Assembly (NCBI GenBank): GCA_030247885.1
Contig: JAPDRO010000008.1
Location: forward strand, 1,196,954 to 1,260,953
DNA: 64,000 bases
Direction: 5' to 3'
From: Taxawa tesnikishii (nom. ined.)
Taxonomy: Eukaryota > Ascomycota > Dothideomycetes > Dothideales
Position 1 is the stretch's first letter; each line of letters starts with the position of its first letter. Below the pieces are notes generated by a model. The model had not been told where the DNA came from, searched no databases, and was given only the letters and a program-made list of their open reading frames with translations. The position numbers and the translations under genes are program-made. Below, piece after piece: positions 21,472 to 34,478 of this stretch.

Positions 21472-22910
21472 ATGGGTAACAAGAAGCGCAAGCAGCCGAC
21501 TCTTCAAGAGATCATTGACCGCCCATGGTGCTACTACTGTGAGCGCGACTTCGACGACTTGAAGATCCTCATCTCGCACCAGAAGGCTAAACACTACAAG
21601 TGCGAGCGTTGTGGCCGTCGCCTGAACACCGCTGGAGGTGAGCTACCCTCGTTTGAAGTGACGCCTCAACATCGCGAAACTGATCCCGCGCAGGTCTTTC
21701 TGTCCACCTAAACCAAGTCCACAAAGAGCAACTGCTGGAAGTTGAGAACGCTCTCCCCAACCGCAAGGCCCCAGACATTGAGATATTCGGAGTCGAGGGA
21801 ATCCCCGACGATGTCATGCAGGCGCACAATTCTCGCGTCACGGTGGAGTTTTACCAGAATGAAGCCAACCACCGTGCCGCTACCGGTAACCCCCACCTGG
21901 TCAGGGAGTAGAAGCAGCGCCAAAGAAGCCCAAGCTCGAGGACAAGGACTCGCTCAAGGCACGCTTGGCCGAATTCAAGGCGAAGAAGGCTGCGCAGGCA
22001 GGAGGGATAGCATCTGGCAGTGGCAGCCCGAGCACATCGACTGTACGTCGCTTCACTTATATGTGTGCTATATCGTGCTTGCTAACAAACGCGACAGCCA
22101 CAACCTGACAACCCGAACGCTGCCTTTCAGCCATACCCACCCGCTCAGGACCCGTTCGCAAACCCTCAACAGCCCTTCGACCCTGCACAGGGCTCACCAT
22201 GGGCGTATGGTGCCCCATATGGCGGCCCATCCCCACCACCGCAGGGCCAGTTCTCAGGTCAGTTCGGCGCTCCGCCACCGCAGTTCTCCCCTCCACCGCA
22301 ATTCGGTCAGCCAGCGCCTGGCTATGGCTACCCACCACAGGGTCCTCCTGCGGGGCAAGGCTACCCTTCAAACATGCCATCACAGCATCAGCGCCCTCAG
22401 CCTTCCGGTTCTCCTGTCCATGCTGGACCACCGTCGCGCCAGAACAGTCTCCCATCTGCTCCTGGCCTGCCACAGAGACCCGCCTTCAACCCACCACCAG
22501 CCAGTCGCCAGCAACTGAAGGAAATGCACAATGGCTACAACCCGGCAACCTCTGAACAGGGCAACGAGAACGACCCAAGCAGCGTTGATGACCTCATCAA
22601 TAGCGGTATGAAGCAGGCCATGGACCGTCGCCGCCTGTCTCACCAGGAGGAAGAGAGCAAGCCCGCGACCCCCGCAGCTCCTGCAGAACCCAACGTTAAG
22701 AAAGAGAAGACTGCAAAGGATACCGGTAAGAAGCCAACCCGCCTCGTTTACTCTGACAACGAAACTTCACCAGAGGAGAAGCTGGCGCTCAGACCAAAGT
22801 ACGCCTTCAAGCGTCACGACACACCTCCGACCGTGCTTGGACCTGTCGAGGCAGCTGTCACTGGCGTGCAGCAGGGACCCGACGACGTTAGGGATATGGT
22901 GCAAAACTGA
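21472..22910 (+). CDS. ZNF207/BuGZ-like C2H2 zinc-finger protein (one apparent frameshift)
   Basis: Orthologue-like to BuGZ/ZNF207, a Bub3-binding, microtubule-associated nuclear protein of animals and plants. Exons 21472-21637, 21694-22042 and 22098-22910 give about 442 aa after correction. The N-terminus MGNKKRKQPTLQEI leads to two zinc fingers (WCYYCERDFDD...HQKAKH and CERCGRRLNT...HLNQVHKE), then EIFGVEGIPDDVM, closely matching the family signature. A Lys-rich helix and a long Pro/Gln/Gly-rich disordered region follow. The frame breaks at the C run 21890-21894: five Cs where six would give ATGNPPPGQGVEAAPKKPK; without it the frame stops at once. A GLEBS (Bub3-binding) motif is not obvious, so spindle-checkpoint function in this fungus is uncertain. 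Confidence 0.88.
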
Positions 22911-24219
22911 GTCGCACCGACGCGAAGGAAGGACGAAAAGGATCGGAGAAGATCAATTCAGGCTGGTGTCTCTCTCTTTGCTTCTACGAACGACATGCAC
23001 GTGGGACACATGACGGGGGGCAGATCAGCACGTTGTGGGCAGTCGTACAACCACCTCACCGCAGTGATGTTTGCTCCAACACATATCACGACACGCCACC
23101 AGATTCTTCTCAACGGAGGGAACAGTACATACCGGACGCAGCAGCTAAGTGTTGCACTTCCAAGAAGTCGCAAGATGGAATGGTTAACGTGCACTAGCGC
23201 ACTCTGGCTGTGGAGGGAGGGCGTGTCTGGCTGGTTGATGGCATTGTTCTTGCTTCGTCGATGAATGGTGGTTCTCAGTGAGTGTTTTTCCTCGACAAGT
23301 AATGCCGGGAGGAGCTGCAGTGGTTTTCCATAGCTTAGCTTCCCCGACCAAGTAAGTACAATACGGTTCGGTAAACCGATTGAAAGCTTTCTTCGCGTAA
23401 ACAGTATACGCTTTGCTTCAGTATCTTAATACGTGCTTGAGTGATGAATGCTGATGAAGTGTGCTAATGCTGTGCTCTAGCCGTGAGGTTCTGTGCAGCT
23501 TCCGCGACTGGCACGTCATGCGCTGGGGACGGCTGAAGACTGGAAAGATCGGACCTTGCCTCAAAGTACCAGGCGCTCAGAGTGCCATGAGTATTTCGTA
23601 CCACTTAGGATCGCTTGGCAGCTATTTTGCGGGCTTGCTTCATGACCCTTTGGAAGTCTCTGAAATGGACACTCATGGCAACAAGAAGAGCATCCGTCAG
23701 TGACTTCTGTTTCGTGTATCGTTCGCTGTTGTGCGCGCAATTGCGGGCTGTTTTTGATGGAAAGGTAAGGTCACGTAATACAAGACTCTGGAAAAACCAC
23801 TGCACGGATCTTATAACAAAACTTGGCAGTCTTGGAGGCAGCATCTTGTGTACGACATCAACGATGCAGCAACGCAAGATATCACTGTTTCCACACTTTC
23901 TGCCTTTCTGCTTTGTGTCCTTTCCGTCGTCTATGTGCACTCTCAACAATGCCCCTACCTTTCCTATTACATATCAGTGTCTTATCAGCATAATACCTAG
24001 ACAGTTCAAGTGCGAAACCGTGCGGGAGCCGGGACTGTCCTGTTACAAGCGCGGTGAGATGATAGTACAAATCAGTTCTTCATTGGTATCATATGTAGGT
24101 GAATCGTAAGCGCCCCTCGACTGGGCAAGCCCCTTCCCGCGCGGTTTCCACTCAAGGGTTCAGGCGTCAGACAACCGTTGATCAGTCGCTCCTTGTCCCC
24201 TCCCCGATCCGGATCGGAT
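22911..24219. other. Intergenic
   Basis: 1.3 kb between convergent genes. No recognisable coding sequence; the longest frame (23615-24109, +) lacks domain character. Confidence 0.4.
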
Positions 24220-24558
24220 CTAGTACGTCCGATTCGTAGTGGATCCAGTAGTCGAGTGCGAATCCGCCATCCTGGCACCAGCATCAAGCTCCCGCTCTCC
24301 CTTTGCAGCAACAGACTGGTTGTGCGAAGACGAAGCGGCGTCGGTGGCCGCGCCTTGACCGCGGTGGTCGTGCGCCAGTGCCTCGTCGGCGGCGCTGTTG
24401 ACGTTGCCGCGAAGGGATTCGCCGAGGCCCTGAGGAGAGGTTAGTGAGGCACGTGAGGATGATGAGGATGGGAGAGTACTCACGTGGATGCCGTGGACGA
24501 AACCTCTGACCTCGTCACCGACGTTCTTTCCGGTGCTGCCGGCGCCGTTGGAAGACAT
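24220..24558 (-). CDS. Small hydrophilic fungal protein
   Basis: Two exons, 24558-24484 and 24429-24220, encode 94 aa without breaks. The sequence MSSNGAGSTGKNVGDEVRGF then VHGIH|GLGESLRGNVNSAADEALA resembles small, disordered, often stress- or starvation-induced fungal proteins that combine a VRGxVHGIHGxGExLRG segment with a polar tail. Exact function is unknown. A TATA element (TTATATAT, plus strand 24687-24694) lies about 130 bases upstream, consistent with an inducible gene. Confidence 0.75.
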   Translation of the reverse strand: MSSNGAGSTGKNVGDEVRGFVHGIHVSTLPSSSSSRASLTSPQGLGESLRGNVNSAADEALAHDHRGQGAATDAASSSHNQSVAAKGERELDAGARMADSHSTTGSTTNRTY

Positions 24559-25539
24559 GGTTGCTTGTTGCGTTGAGGATGTTCGGTTCGAGGGTTTTGG
24601 GTGCGTGGTCGTTTTCGGGGTGTATCGAGTGCACGATGCTCCAGAAGATTGATGACCAGGGGTTAAACGGAAAGACGTGAGCTGTGTTATATATCGAGCA
24701 GTTCCAGTCGGCTGCTTCCGGTTCTGGGAGAGTGATGTCGTTTCGTGGGAGTTGGGTATGACGTATGCTTGGCGTCAACTGTCAGATGAAACCTTTGTGT
24801 AGGGAGAACCGGAACCGGTCCAGCTTTTTGACGGGTGAAGAGATTATCGAGTGGGAAAGACTCGTCCAACATTGTGTACTTCCAAATTGGTCTGCGTTGG
24901 TTGGGGTTTGTCTTACTAGGGGCGACTTTGGAGTCCGGGATCATGGCGTTTGTCGCCCCTCCTCGCGCGAAGGGGGATATGGCAGGAGCGTGCTGTATTC
25001 GCCTCCAAACGTAGGTGTAAACGTAGTATAGTCCAACACACAATCTGACACCCATGCACCGTTCGACGTGGGGGAGACGCATACCGACTACGCTGCTGCA
25101 TGCTGCTGGTTAGCATGAATGAACCGAACATGAAGGTTGTCTGGCTTCTGTCGCAACGTTTCCATCCATTGTTCTTCTGAGAGCTCTCGCGACACGAGGG
25201 CGCGCCAACATCATTCTCTGAATTGGTTGGCCATACACCAGTCTCATGCTGTAACAACTTGCAGCGTCTTCACGATGAAACAAGTTGCAGCGTCCTTACG
25301 ATGGTCCAACGCTCCCACAAGGACCCCTCGATGCTCGATTTGTGTGAAGACCCCGCCAACGACGTCATCGTCAACAAACCTGGACACATTTGGGCAGTCG
25401 CATCAGGCTGAGCGCATGTGATGCAGAAAATGGTGCAACAACACTCATCTTCGAACACGACGTACCTGCCAACAACTGCCTCCGGAAGCTCCAGACCTAC
25501 GCAATCACTCACCTCAACGTCCCTGGCACAACCCACAGA
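24559..25539. other. Divergent intergenic region
   Basis: Contains the promoter of the small protein gene (TATA near 24687-24694, minus orientation) and the upstream region of the LanC-like gene. No other gene is evident. Confidence 0.45.
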
Positions 25540-26764
25540 ATGCCGCCCAGATATTTCAAGAACGACGCGCCGCTCGCGAGTCGAGGTGCAACGCACCGAT
25601 CTGCATACCGGAACCTAGATGGCTGACTAGTTGCTTGTAGACCCATACAAACAACTCATTGCATCCCTCACCCGCCTTGTGACCCAACATCCACCTGCCG
25701 AAATCCGTGCTGGTGGTGGCCTCTACTACGGCCCAACAAGCGTTGCATACCTCTTCATTGTCCTGCAGCAACTCTACTCTGACCTGCTCATCGAAGACAT
25801 CCAGCTCGGAACATGGTCAGCCGCCTACCTGAAGCAAGCGCAGGATCACATCAAGTCGTTCCCAGGCCCGCGCGTGGGCAAGTGCGGGATCGCCGACGAC
25901 ATTCTCGCCCTCCTTGCCATAGGCGCAGCGAGCTCGAAAGATGTGGACATGGCGGCGGAGCTGTGCGACTATGCGGCAGAGGTCACAGACCCAGAGAGCG
26001 AGAACGAGTGGCTGTATGGAAGGGCCGGTTACCTTTACTACCTACGCCTGGTCAAGGCCTCATTCATCGACGATGAGAAGACGACAAAGATGTTGAGCGA
26101 TACCTCAACAGAGGTTATTCAGACCATATTGGATTCTCCGAGACCATGGAAGTGGCACAACAAGGCCTACGTGGGAGCAGTTCACGGGACCGTCGGAATC
26201 ATCACGCAGATAGTACTTACGGATCCGGAACGCTGGGCTCCTGCGGTCGAGGCAGAACTTGCGGTCATCCTCTCCTACCAGTACGACAGCGGCAACTGGC
26301 CGAGCAGCATTCCACCAGGCAAAGACAGGCTGGTTCAAGTCTGCCATGGCGCTCCCGGTGTGGTCATCTGCTTGAACTCGATCAAACACCACTTCCCCAA
26401 CTTGAGGGACAAGATCGAGCACGCTATCAAGAAGGGCAGAGAATGCATCCTCGAGAGAGGCTTGCTGACGAAGGAGCCTTGTTTGTGCCATGGTAAGTGC
26501 CCCTTTCCCGCCAGGACTGCTGTGTGTGTTTGCTCACCCGGTCCAGGCATCTCGGGCAACGCGCTTGCCCTCGAGAACAAGGAGTGCGAGCATTTCCTTA
26601 CCTACACCACGGGCCATGAGATGAAGTCGATGGAGAAGGACGGCATGATGGAGCGATCGGATGAACCCGAGTCGCTGTGGTGCGGCGAAGCTGGTCGAGC
26701 ATGGACTTGGGCCGTCATGGACAAGGGACTGCCCAAGCGACTGCTGGGCTTCAACGACCTGTGA
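25540..26764 (+). CDS. LanC-like (LANCL) protein
   Basis: Eukaryotic LanC-like zinc protein; animal members add glutathione to dehydrated Ser/Thr residues. Exons 25540-25585, 25641-26492 and 26547-26764 give a clean 371-aa frame. The start MPPRYFKNDAPLASR joins in phase to DPYKQLIASLTRLV, which fixes the first exon. Typical features are the alpha-barrel glycine turns (AGGGLYYGPTSVAYL, EWLYGRAGYLYYL, GAVHGTVGIITQI) and the zinc site: VCHGAPG supplies one Cys and CLCHG supplies Cys-His. The final intron (26493-26546) interrupts the CHG-ISG codon and is a multiple of three, so its retention would not shift frame. No lanthipeptide precursor is seen nearby. Confidence 0.93.
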
Positions 26765-27828
26765 TCACTCTTTCCACACGATTCACGAATATTCGTTGAC
26801 CCGGCGGGGACGGGCGTGATTGGGAGGGCGAGATTGGGAGGACGAGGATTTATATGGACGGGTGCAAACGTTAGCTCGTTGTCTTCAGCTGGGTGGGAAG
26901 GCGTTCACGGGTGCTAGATGAAGACATTCGTGCAGTGATAGAACACTGCGGGCCGGGTACGTGCAGCGCAGCGCAGCGTCTCGCAAGAGGACAAAGACCG
27001 TCTCACAGCTGCTTTGTCCGGCGCTTGGCACACTGGTCCTGGTTGCTCAACGAGGCTGGTATTTTCGGACAATGGATTTAGGCCCAGGCTTCGGGTAGCA
27101 CGAGGCATATCTATCTCTTGGTGCATTGCACCACCACGGCCAATGCAGGAAATGCACAAACAAGTCATACTACGGCCATGCAATGCAGCCAATGGACTGT
27201 TTTCTTTCGGCCAAGGTTCATGTAGATCTCGTCGTAAATCCGGTTCAGGGACTGCTGTGATTGGCGAGGAGAGGTCCAGGGTAAATTACGGTCCGTGTAC
27301 CCTCTCGGTCCGGCATGAGTGCTTTTGATGCTTTTGGTGCTTTTTGGTGCTTTGGGTCCTTTCCGGTCCCCATGCTGGCGAGCGGACGTTGAGTCTCCTG
27401 GTGCAACGCATTCCTCTTTCCCTCCTCCTGCGAAGCGACACGACGAGAAGAAGTGGTGTGTGCGAGCATACACATACAGTCGACTGCAAGCCTGCAAACA
27501 CGCTTCCCGAGCCCATCTCTCACCCCTAGTCACTCGTTCGACCCCCCAGCACGACGCAAGCTCGGCCGACACGCTCATTCGCCGCATCTCCGACACCCTG
27601 CAACACACGATCGGCCGCTTGGCCCACAGATCGAGACTTAACCCGGCATCCGCTATACCTCCACCTGCGTACCCAATGTCAACACGTCATTGTACCTCGC
27701 GGTAAAGCCATCCAAACGACCAGCGAAAGCTTCCGTTAACATAATCCAACTGCCCACGCCAAACCTTCCGTCGCGCGAAGTGAAACACGACATCGGCCTC
27801 TCGAACACCCCTAGGGGAGACGCATGCG
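26765..27828. other. Intergenic and RAX2 leader
   Basis: 1.06 kb with no recognisable gene. An ATG at 27824, five bases before the RAX2 start, opens a ten-codon reading frame (including its stop) overlapping the start in a different frame. Confidence 0.45.
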
Positions 27829-30800
27829 ATGGGGAGGTCAACACAGCTGCTGAGCAGTGGCACGCTCGCAGCAGCCATTCTTTCAGGGGTTTCTGGAGTC
27901 ACCGCTGCCAACTACAACGAGATCCCATCACCGAACCTCGATTTATCTCAGCTCGGACGTGTCGCAATCGCCGGAGACTTCGACTCCATCTCGCTCTACA
28001 CCTACGAAGGACAGAATGAGAACGTCTTCAGCACCAACGGCAGCCAATCGCTCCTCACCCGTTATCCGAACGGCGCATTCCAGAGTCTTGCGCTTGCCGA
28101 CGCCTATGTAGAGACAATGTGCCCGTTTGTGCAAAGAGACGGATCGCTGGCTGGAGTCGTGGTCGGGGAAACTTCACTTCACTTGGCGGCGTCGAAGCGC
28201 AAGGAATCGCGCTGTGGAACCCAAACACCACCCAGATCACACCTCTTCCCGGCCTTTCTGGCCGGGTTTCGAGTGTGTACTGCGACTCGTCGTCCGCCAC
28301 TGTCTATGTCGGTGGATCTTTCACCGGTGCCAACTCAACCAATGCCATCGCTTGGACCACCGGTTGGACCAATCTGCCGTTTGCCGGATTCAATGGACCT
28401 GTCACTTCCATCACAAAGGCCTCGAATGGAAACATCATCTTCGGCGGCCAGTTTGACGGACTAGGTAACACCACGACCCCAAAGGTGAAAGATGGTCAGG
28501 TCGTCAACGTTGGCTCCGCCAACATCACCTCCGCATCGACAACCACTCAGTCCGGGTTCAACGACCCGCGGAACATCATTTGCAAAACTGGCGATCAAGA
28601 CGGATCTGGGAACACATGGCTGCTCGCCGACAACACGCCGGGCTTCTGGCAGGCAAACTTCAGCTTTGGCTTCAACCCGACCAAGATTCGTCTCTACAAC
28701 ACGAAGCACGATGGCAGAGGCACCAAGACCTGGCGATTCACGGCGTTGCCAATCAACGGCATCATGAACATGACTTACATTGACAGCAACGGCCACAACG
28801 CATCATGCTCAGCAACGTGCCCGCTCCCTCAGGACAACAGCACTTATCGGGATTTCCACCTCGTCAACCCGATAGGCATGAACGCTTTCCGTCTCGATAT
28901 TTCTGACTGGTACGGCTCGGGTGGTGGCTTGGCTGGCGTGGAACTTTTCCAGGACGACATCTATACTTTCGCTATCAATGACTTCAACGAACCGCAATGC
29001 GACCATGTCAGCACCGGAGCGTCTTCTACTGCTACCGGACCTTGGGAAAGGATCACGTCTGGGCAGAGCACATCTGATTACCTGACGGCGTATCTGACTG
29101 ACTCGAACAACGGAAACAACTCCGCACAGGTCGTTTTCCAGCCGGACATCAAGCAATCCGGAAATTACTCAATCACCGTATACACACCCGGCTGTATGCA
29201 GGACAATTCTTGCGCGACAAGAGGCATCGTGAACATCACTGGGACCATGACCACCGAGAACAATGCGCTTACTACTACTCTTTACCAGACAAACAATTAC
29301 GACAAGTACGATCAGGTTTACTATGGATACGTAGACGTCGACAGTGGCTCGTTCCGCCCCTCTGTCACACTTTCTCCCGTCGTTGGTCAAAACATGCCGC
29401 TCACTGTGGTTGCTCAACGGGTTCGGTTCGAGCTGCAGACTTCCACTGGCGGTCTCAATGGCATCTACGAGTACAACCCGAACGAAGCGGTCGTCAGCAC
29501 TGATTTCTCGACTTCCGCCATTGACACAGCTGGCATGAGCCTGAACACCTACGCTCTCGTCAACGCTCTAGCCGTTCATGAGGGGACCGTCTACGCTGTC
29601 GGAAACTTCCAAACCGACGGGATCAGCAACGTCTTCAGCGTTGGCAGTCAAAACGCCACATCCCTCCCTGGAGGTGGTCTTAATGCCGAGGTGCTCACAA
29701 TGTACCAGAATGATACGATGTTGTACATGGGCGGCAACTTCACCAACACGGCAAACAACGCCAGTCAAGGCATCAACGGCGTGGTGTCCTACTCGATTCA
29801 GAGCAACTCATGGCAGCCGCTGGGAGCTGGTGTGAACGGACCGGTTTGGGCCATCGTACCTCTCCAACTGAACGTTACAGCCAACGTCCCAGAAACGGTT
29901 GTCACCGTTAACGGTGACTTCAGCGAGGTGAACGGTTTCGACAACAACGCCGCTTTCTCGGCCGCTGGCTTCGCCATTTGGGTACCGTCAAGAAGCAACT
30001 GGCTCCACAACCTTCAGCTTTCCACCATCTCAATCAACGGTCAGCTCATCACATATACCGATGTCCCAGGCTTTACCCCGCTTTATGCGGGCGCTATTTC
30101 TTCGCAAGATCTCGGAATTAGTGATGCGGTGGGGCTTACAGGATCCGGTCAACCAACCCTGCAGTCCCTCGGTCTGAACATCCAGCCGAACCAGCAGACG
30201 TCAGGTTCTCTGCGTAAGAGAGCGACCGGGCCAAACAACCAAAACATCACTGGTGTCGCAGCCGGACTCTACTACAACCAGGGTGGCATGAACATTACAG
30301 TCCTCGGAGGTCATTTCTCCGCGAACGCCTCGGATGGCAGCGCAATCAACAACTTGTTGTTCCTTAACAACACTGGGAGCCAGCATGTCTCCGGCCTGCC
30401 AAGCACTGTGGATTCCGCTTCGACCTTCCTGGCTATGGATACACAGGGCAGCACGCTCTTTGCTGGTGGTACCGTCACCGGCACAGCAAGTGGAAACAAC
30501 CTGAACGGGATGGTGGTCTACGATCTCTCCGCCGGCGCTCTCGCCGCCACTCAACCTCCTCCGCTTGCAGGCAACACTGTCTCGGTGAACGCCATCGCGG
30601 CGCAACCGAACGCTCCAGATGTCTATGTGGGTGGCAGTTTCAGCAACGCCGGCTCCCTCAACTGCCCATCCCTGTGCGTCTACGACACCCAGACCTCCCA
30701 ATGGAACAGCCCCGGCACCGGCCTAAGCGGCCCCATCGCCGCAATGACCTGGGCCTCTAACACGCATCTCATCATCGCCGGCAACATTACCGTCGGCGGC

Positions 30801-31879
30801 AACGCAACCACCATGGCCACCTACGATGCCAGAGCCCAAACCTTTACCGAGTTTACCGGCGCTTCCGACCTTCCGGGTCCCGTCTCCGCTCTTGTCGTTG
30901 CAAACTCCGCCTACGACCAGTTCTGGGTCGCCGGCACGGCTACCAATAACAACACCGCGTACCTTGAGAAATACGATGGAAAGAACTGGATACCTGTTTC
31001 CGGTCTCGGCGCCGCGACTTCGATTCGGGGACTGCAGGTGCTTTCGTTGACGGCTAACCACGCCGCTAGCACGCTCGTTGACCGCGACGAGGTTCTGCTT
31101 ATCACAGGCGTTATCGACGTGCCCAACTTCGGCAATGCGAGCGCGGTCCTCTTCAATGGCACGACGTTCCAACCGTTCTTGCTCACCGGCACCGCGAGCA
31201 ATGGACAGGGAGTGTGAGTAGGATGTTTGTCGAGAGGCCGGGGAACTTTATGACGAGGAATGGTGAGTCTCCAACTTTTCTTTCTGTTTGTTTGTGATGT
31301 GATGTGATGTGCCGTGCGCTACTCTGCCCTGCTCCGCCTGTCTTGGAAATAAATCGATCGACGATCTCCGCCTTTTGATTGATGGACGAGGTTTTGAGGG
31401 GAACCATTCCTGCGATGGTTCAGCGATTCGCCCATGAAATCCGTCGACAGCAACCAAAGGGAAGAGAGATGGAGAAAAGGCTAGCGTCGCTTAGGTGGAG
31501 TGCGGCTGCACGACCGGCCTTCTACTTTGTCTTCGCACATCATCCATCGTCTTTTCCTCTTCCACCACCGTTCTCGACACGCAACTGCCACCCTTGATGT
31601 TTCGAGGATTATTCTTATGCATTCTTATCCCTAACACACCATCTAGCACACCACCTCGCCCGCGGCTTCGTCGTCCTCATCGGCCTCGCCATCGCCCTCG
31701 CCCTCATCTTTCTCCTCGTCGTCGCCGGCATCCTGCTCGAGCGCTACCGCCGCAAACGCGAGGGCTACGTCCCCGTCGAGAACTCGCTCCGCCCCGACCA
31801 GCGCGCTAATATCGGTCGCATCCCGCCCGAACATTTGTTCGGGACGCTGGAGAAGGAGAGGGCGCCGCCGAAGATCTAA
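27829..31879 (+). CDS. RAX2: RAX2, cortical polarity marker protein (two apparent frameshifts)
   Basis: Large type I plasma-membrane protein that marks polarity sites with Rax1/Bud8/9-type proteins. Exons 27829-31262 and 31647-31879; corrected length is about 1,222 aa. A signal peptide (LLSSGTLAAAILSGVSGVTA) precedes kelch-like repeats of the form VYVGGSF and GTVYAVGNF, many N-glycosylation sequons, and a C-terminal membrane helix (VVLIGLAIALALIFLLVVAG) followed by a short basic tail ending EHLFGTLEKER. Frame break one: the G run at 28165-28168 has four Gs where five give VVVGGNFTSLGG. Break two: near 31211-31216 one missing base would join NGQGV to VSRMFVERPG. The 384-bp intron before the membrane exon is the longest in the window. 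Domain order strongly supports the call. Confidence 0.93.
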
Positions 31880-32380
31880 ATGCTACCGAGTGGGACTTGG
31901 GATAGGTTGAATGGCTCATGGCAGCGTGGCGTTTCTTGGGCGGGGCCGGTCAATAATACCCTCTGTATATCGTGTTTTCATCTGTTGGATGTATATGGGG
32001 GGTTCTGGTGTTTATCTAAATGTGGAGTCGATTCTTGGGGTGTGCATAGCATCATCATGCCGGCCGGGGCGGATAGCGCGCTCGCTGCTCGTGTCCCTGG
32101 ATGAGCCGGTCAGTTAATGTGTATGGAAGGAAAGTCTCTTTTGTTGATCATTGATCCGTTGAAGCTTCGCATAGTGGTAGTATATCAGGCCGTCTATCGA
32201 ATTTTTGAAAGGGTAACGTTGCACCTTGAGGGAAACCGGGCCATCGAGAGACGTATGTGTATGCTCATTGTTCGATTTAAAGAATCTAAAGGGTATAGCA
32301 TGATTCATGAAAACCAAACTCATCGAAAGACACATTCCAAGCAAGCCAGCAGAGTCACGTGAAGCCACGTCCAGGACCAC
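31880..32380. other. Convergent intergenic region between RAX2 and RIO1
   Basis: 500 bases carrying the two 3' ends. No other feature seen. Confidence 0.5.
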
Positions 32381-34134
32381 TCACTTCTTTCCCCTGCCAG
32401 TGGTGTTGATGAGCCTCTTTTTCATGTGCTTGGGCATCTTCTCCTTCCTCTTCTCGCGCTTCTCCTCCTTGACCTGCTGCTTATGCGCCTTCTTGGCATC
32501 CTTGTCCTCAAAGCGCTTTCCCTGGGTCTCTCGTCGCCCGATCGCCGTTCCCTTGGCTCGTCTCCGGACTCATCCATGTCAGTCTCCGTGGCCTCGACAT
32601 CATCTTCGTCGTCCTCGTCGGCGCCTGTTGTGGAGAGCTCCACGCCGCCGTCGGGGGCGACTTTGTCAGCCAGCAAGGCGCGGTAAACCAGGTCGTCGCC
32701 CTCGCCTCTGCCGATCTTGTCGGCGTCGCGCTCGATGTCGTAAACCTGCTCCAGCGTTTGCGGTATGTACTGCTGACGGAAGACCTCGTTGTCGACTTCC
32801 TCGTCCTCTTTCCCGCCCTGCGCCCTGGCTTCGTACATCTTGGCGACGGTCTCCGCCATCTGGCTCTCCTCGACGCCGGCGTCTGGCGCGATGACGAAGC
32901 CGAACACGTTGCGCAGGGACAAGCAGTCGACGCCCTTGCGGGAGAAGAAATCGGTCACGTTCTTGATGTCCATGCGCAGGAACTCGAGCGAGCGCGGGTG
33001 GTCGTGCTCCACGCTCTGACTCACGTCGATGACCCAGAGCTTGTTCTCGTGGTATAACAAGTTGTACTCGCTCAGATCGGCGTGCACGAGATTGCAGGTC
33101 TGGTACATGGTGCGCATGTACCCGATCAGCTGCACGTACAGCTCCTTCCACTTGTCCGCGAGCTCCTCCTCCGAGCGGTCCGTGAACTCGACGTCGCGCA
33201 ACCGGGGCGCGGGCCAGCCCTTGCGGTTGCCCAGGAAGCTCATGACCATGACGTGCTGGCGCAAGTAGACGGGTTCGGGACACGGTATCCCGGCCGTGTG
33301 CAACCGACGTAGGTTCCTGAACTCCTTTTCCGCCCATACTTTCACCATCGCGCGGTTGTCGCTCTTGTTGTATCCCTTGCGGAAGCGGAATTCGCCCGTG
33401 ACGTACTTGTCCCGGTCCTTGAAGACTAGAATGCTGGTCTTGTATACCTTGATCGCCCTGTGTAGCGGCGCGGCGGCCGCTCCAGGCTCGTCTGCGCCCT
33501 GTGGGATCGTAATGGCGTGGTAGACGTTCGCTTCTTTGCCAGTGGATAGCACGCCGTTGATCTCGGATACGATGTCCCTGTTCAAGAGCTGCAGCAGGAT
33601 CATGCGCGTGCGTGGATCCAGAACCTGCTCGCTCGTAGCCCGATCGCTCTTGTCCCTATCGCCGCCTCTTTCGCCCTTGCCACCAAAACCGGACTCCAGG
33701 TCGTTGAGCCTGAGCTTCGACGCATGTTGGGAGAGACTCCGTATCTGATCGTCCACGTTTGCGCGCGTGTTCGCCGTAGGCTTGTGGCCGGCTGGGTTGG
33801 TCTTGGGCTTCTCAGCGCCGGGTAGGGAGGGGTCGTTCAGTCTCTTCTGGCGATTGTAGGCCTTGGTGTAGTCGGAAGGATTGGATGAGTTGATTTCAGA
33901 GTCGGAGATGTCATCCTCTGAGTCGTCGAAAAGATCGTGGTAGTCTTCCTCCTCGAGAGCGCCGTGGATGTACTGACTGTTGTCGGCCGTCTCGCTCTGG
34001 CCTTGGAGGTTGTAGGTGTTGTTCGCAGACGGCTCGTAACCTCTGTTCTGGGTGAAGGTGTGGGCGGGAGCAAGGCCGGCTGCTGGATCCGAGCCGGAGG
34101 GGTGTAGATTGCTGAAGCCGTGGATGTTCGACAT
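32381..34134 (-). CDS. RIO1: RIO1 atypical protein kinase (one apparent frameshift)
   Basis: Atypical serine kinase/ATPase needed for final 40S subunit maturation and cell-cycle progression. Single exon from ATG at 34134, corrected length about 584 aa. The long N-terminus is acidic (DDSEDDISDSE). The RIO domain begins at STGKEANVYHA (nucleotide loop signature), continues IKVYKTSILVFKDRD and has the catalytic loop HADLSEYNLLYH and metal-binding VIDVSQSVEHDHP. The acidic C-terminus leads to a basic tail. The frame breaks at plus-strand CCC 32520-32522: four instead of three gives PRGKRFEDKDAKKAHKQQ, then EEKREKRKEKMPKHMKKR and a stop at 32381, as in RIO1 orthologues. Uncorrected, a false arginine-rich tail ends at 32422. 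Confidence 0.95.
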
Positions 34135-34367
34135 GGCGGTTGCAGGAGGTTTCTTTTTCTCGTGCGACAGCTGTGAAGATCCAACAGTCACCGATGGAGG
34201 GAATAAGTGACCAGGACCGACTACTTGTGTCCCCACCTGGTTGCTGTGTTCGGTGGAGTGGCGGTGATTTTTCTTCGTGTTTCCATTTCCATTCCCATTT
34301 CCGTTTCCATATCCAGATTTTTATGACTCGTGCATGACTCTAGCGAGGTACAGTAGCGTACGACGTT

Positions 34368-34423
34368 CATTGCACGGTCCACTTCCACACGAGACTCTGG
34401 GGAAGTGAGTGGACCGTGCAATG
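34368..34423. repeat. Inverted repeat with 14-bp perfect arms
   Basis: CATTGCACGGTCCA is followed by its reverse complement TGGACCGTGCAATG. A further CTTCC/GGAAG pairing after a 3-nt bulge extends the stem. It could form a hairpin or bind a dimeric regulator. Confidence 0.8.
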
Positions 34424-34478
34424 TGGTCGGCGTCAGTTCACCACGGTCCACCCCGTCCTGCATAACACGTGCATGTAT

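Noticed and set aside
32666-33337. 223-codon open frame on the minus strand
   Set aside because: It is a shifted reading of the RIO1 kinase domain; high GC third positions create long open frames.
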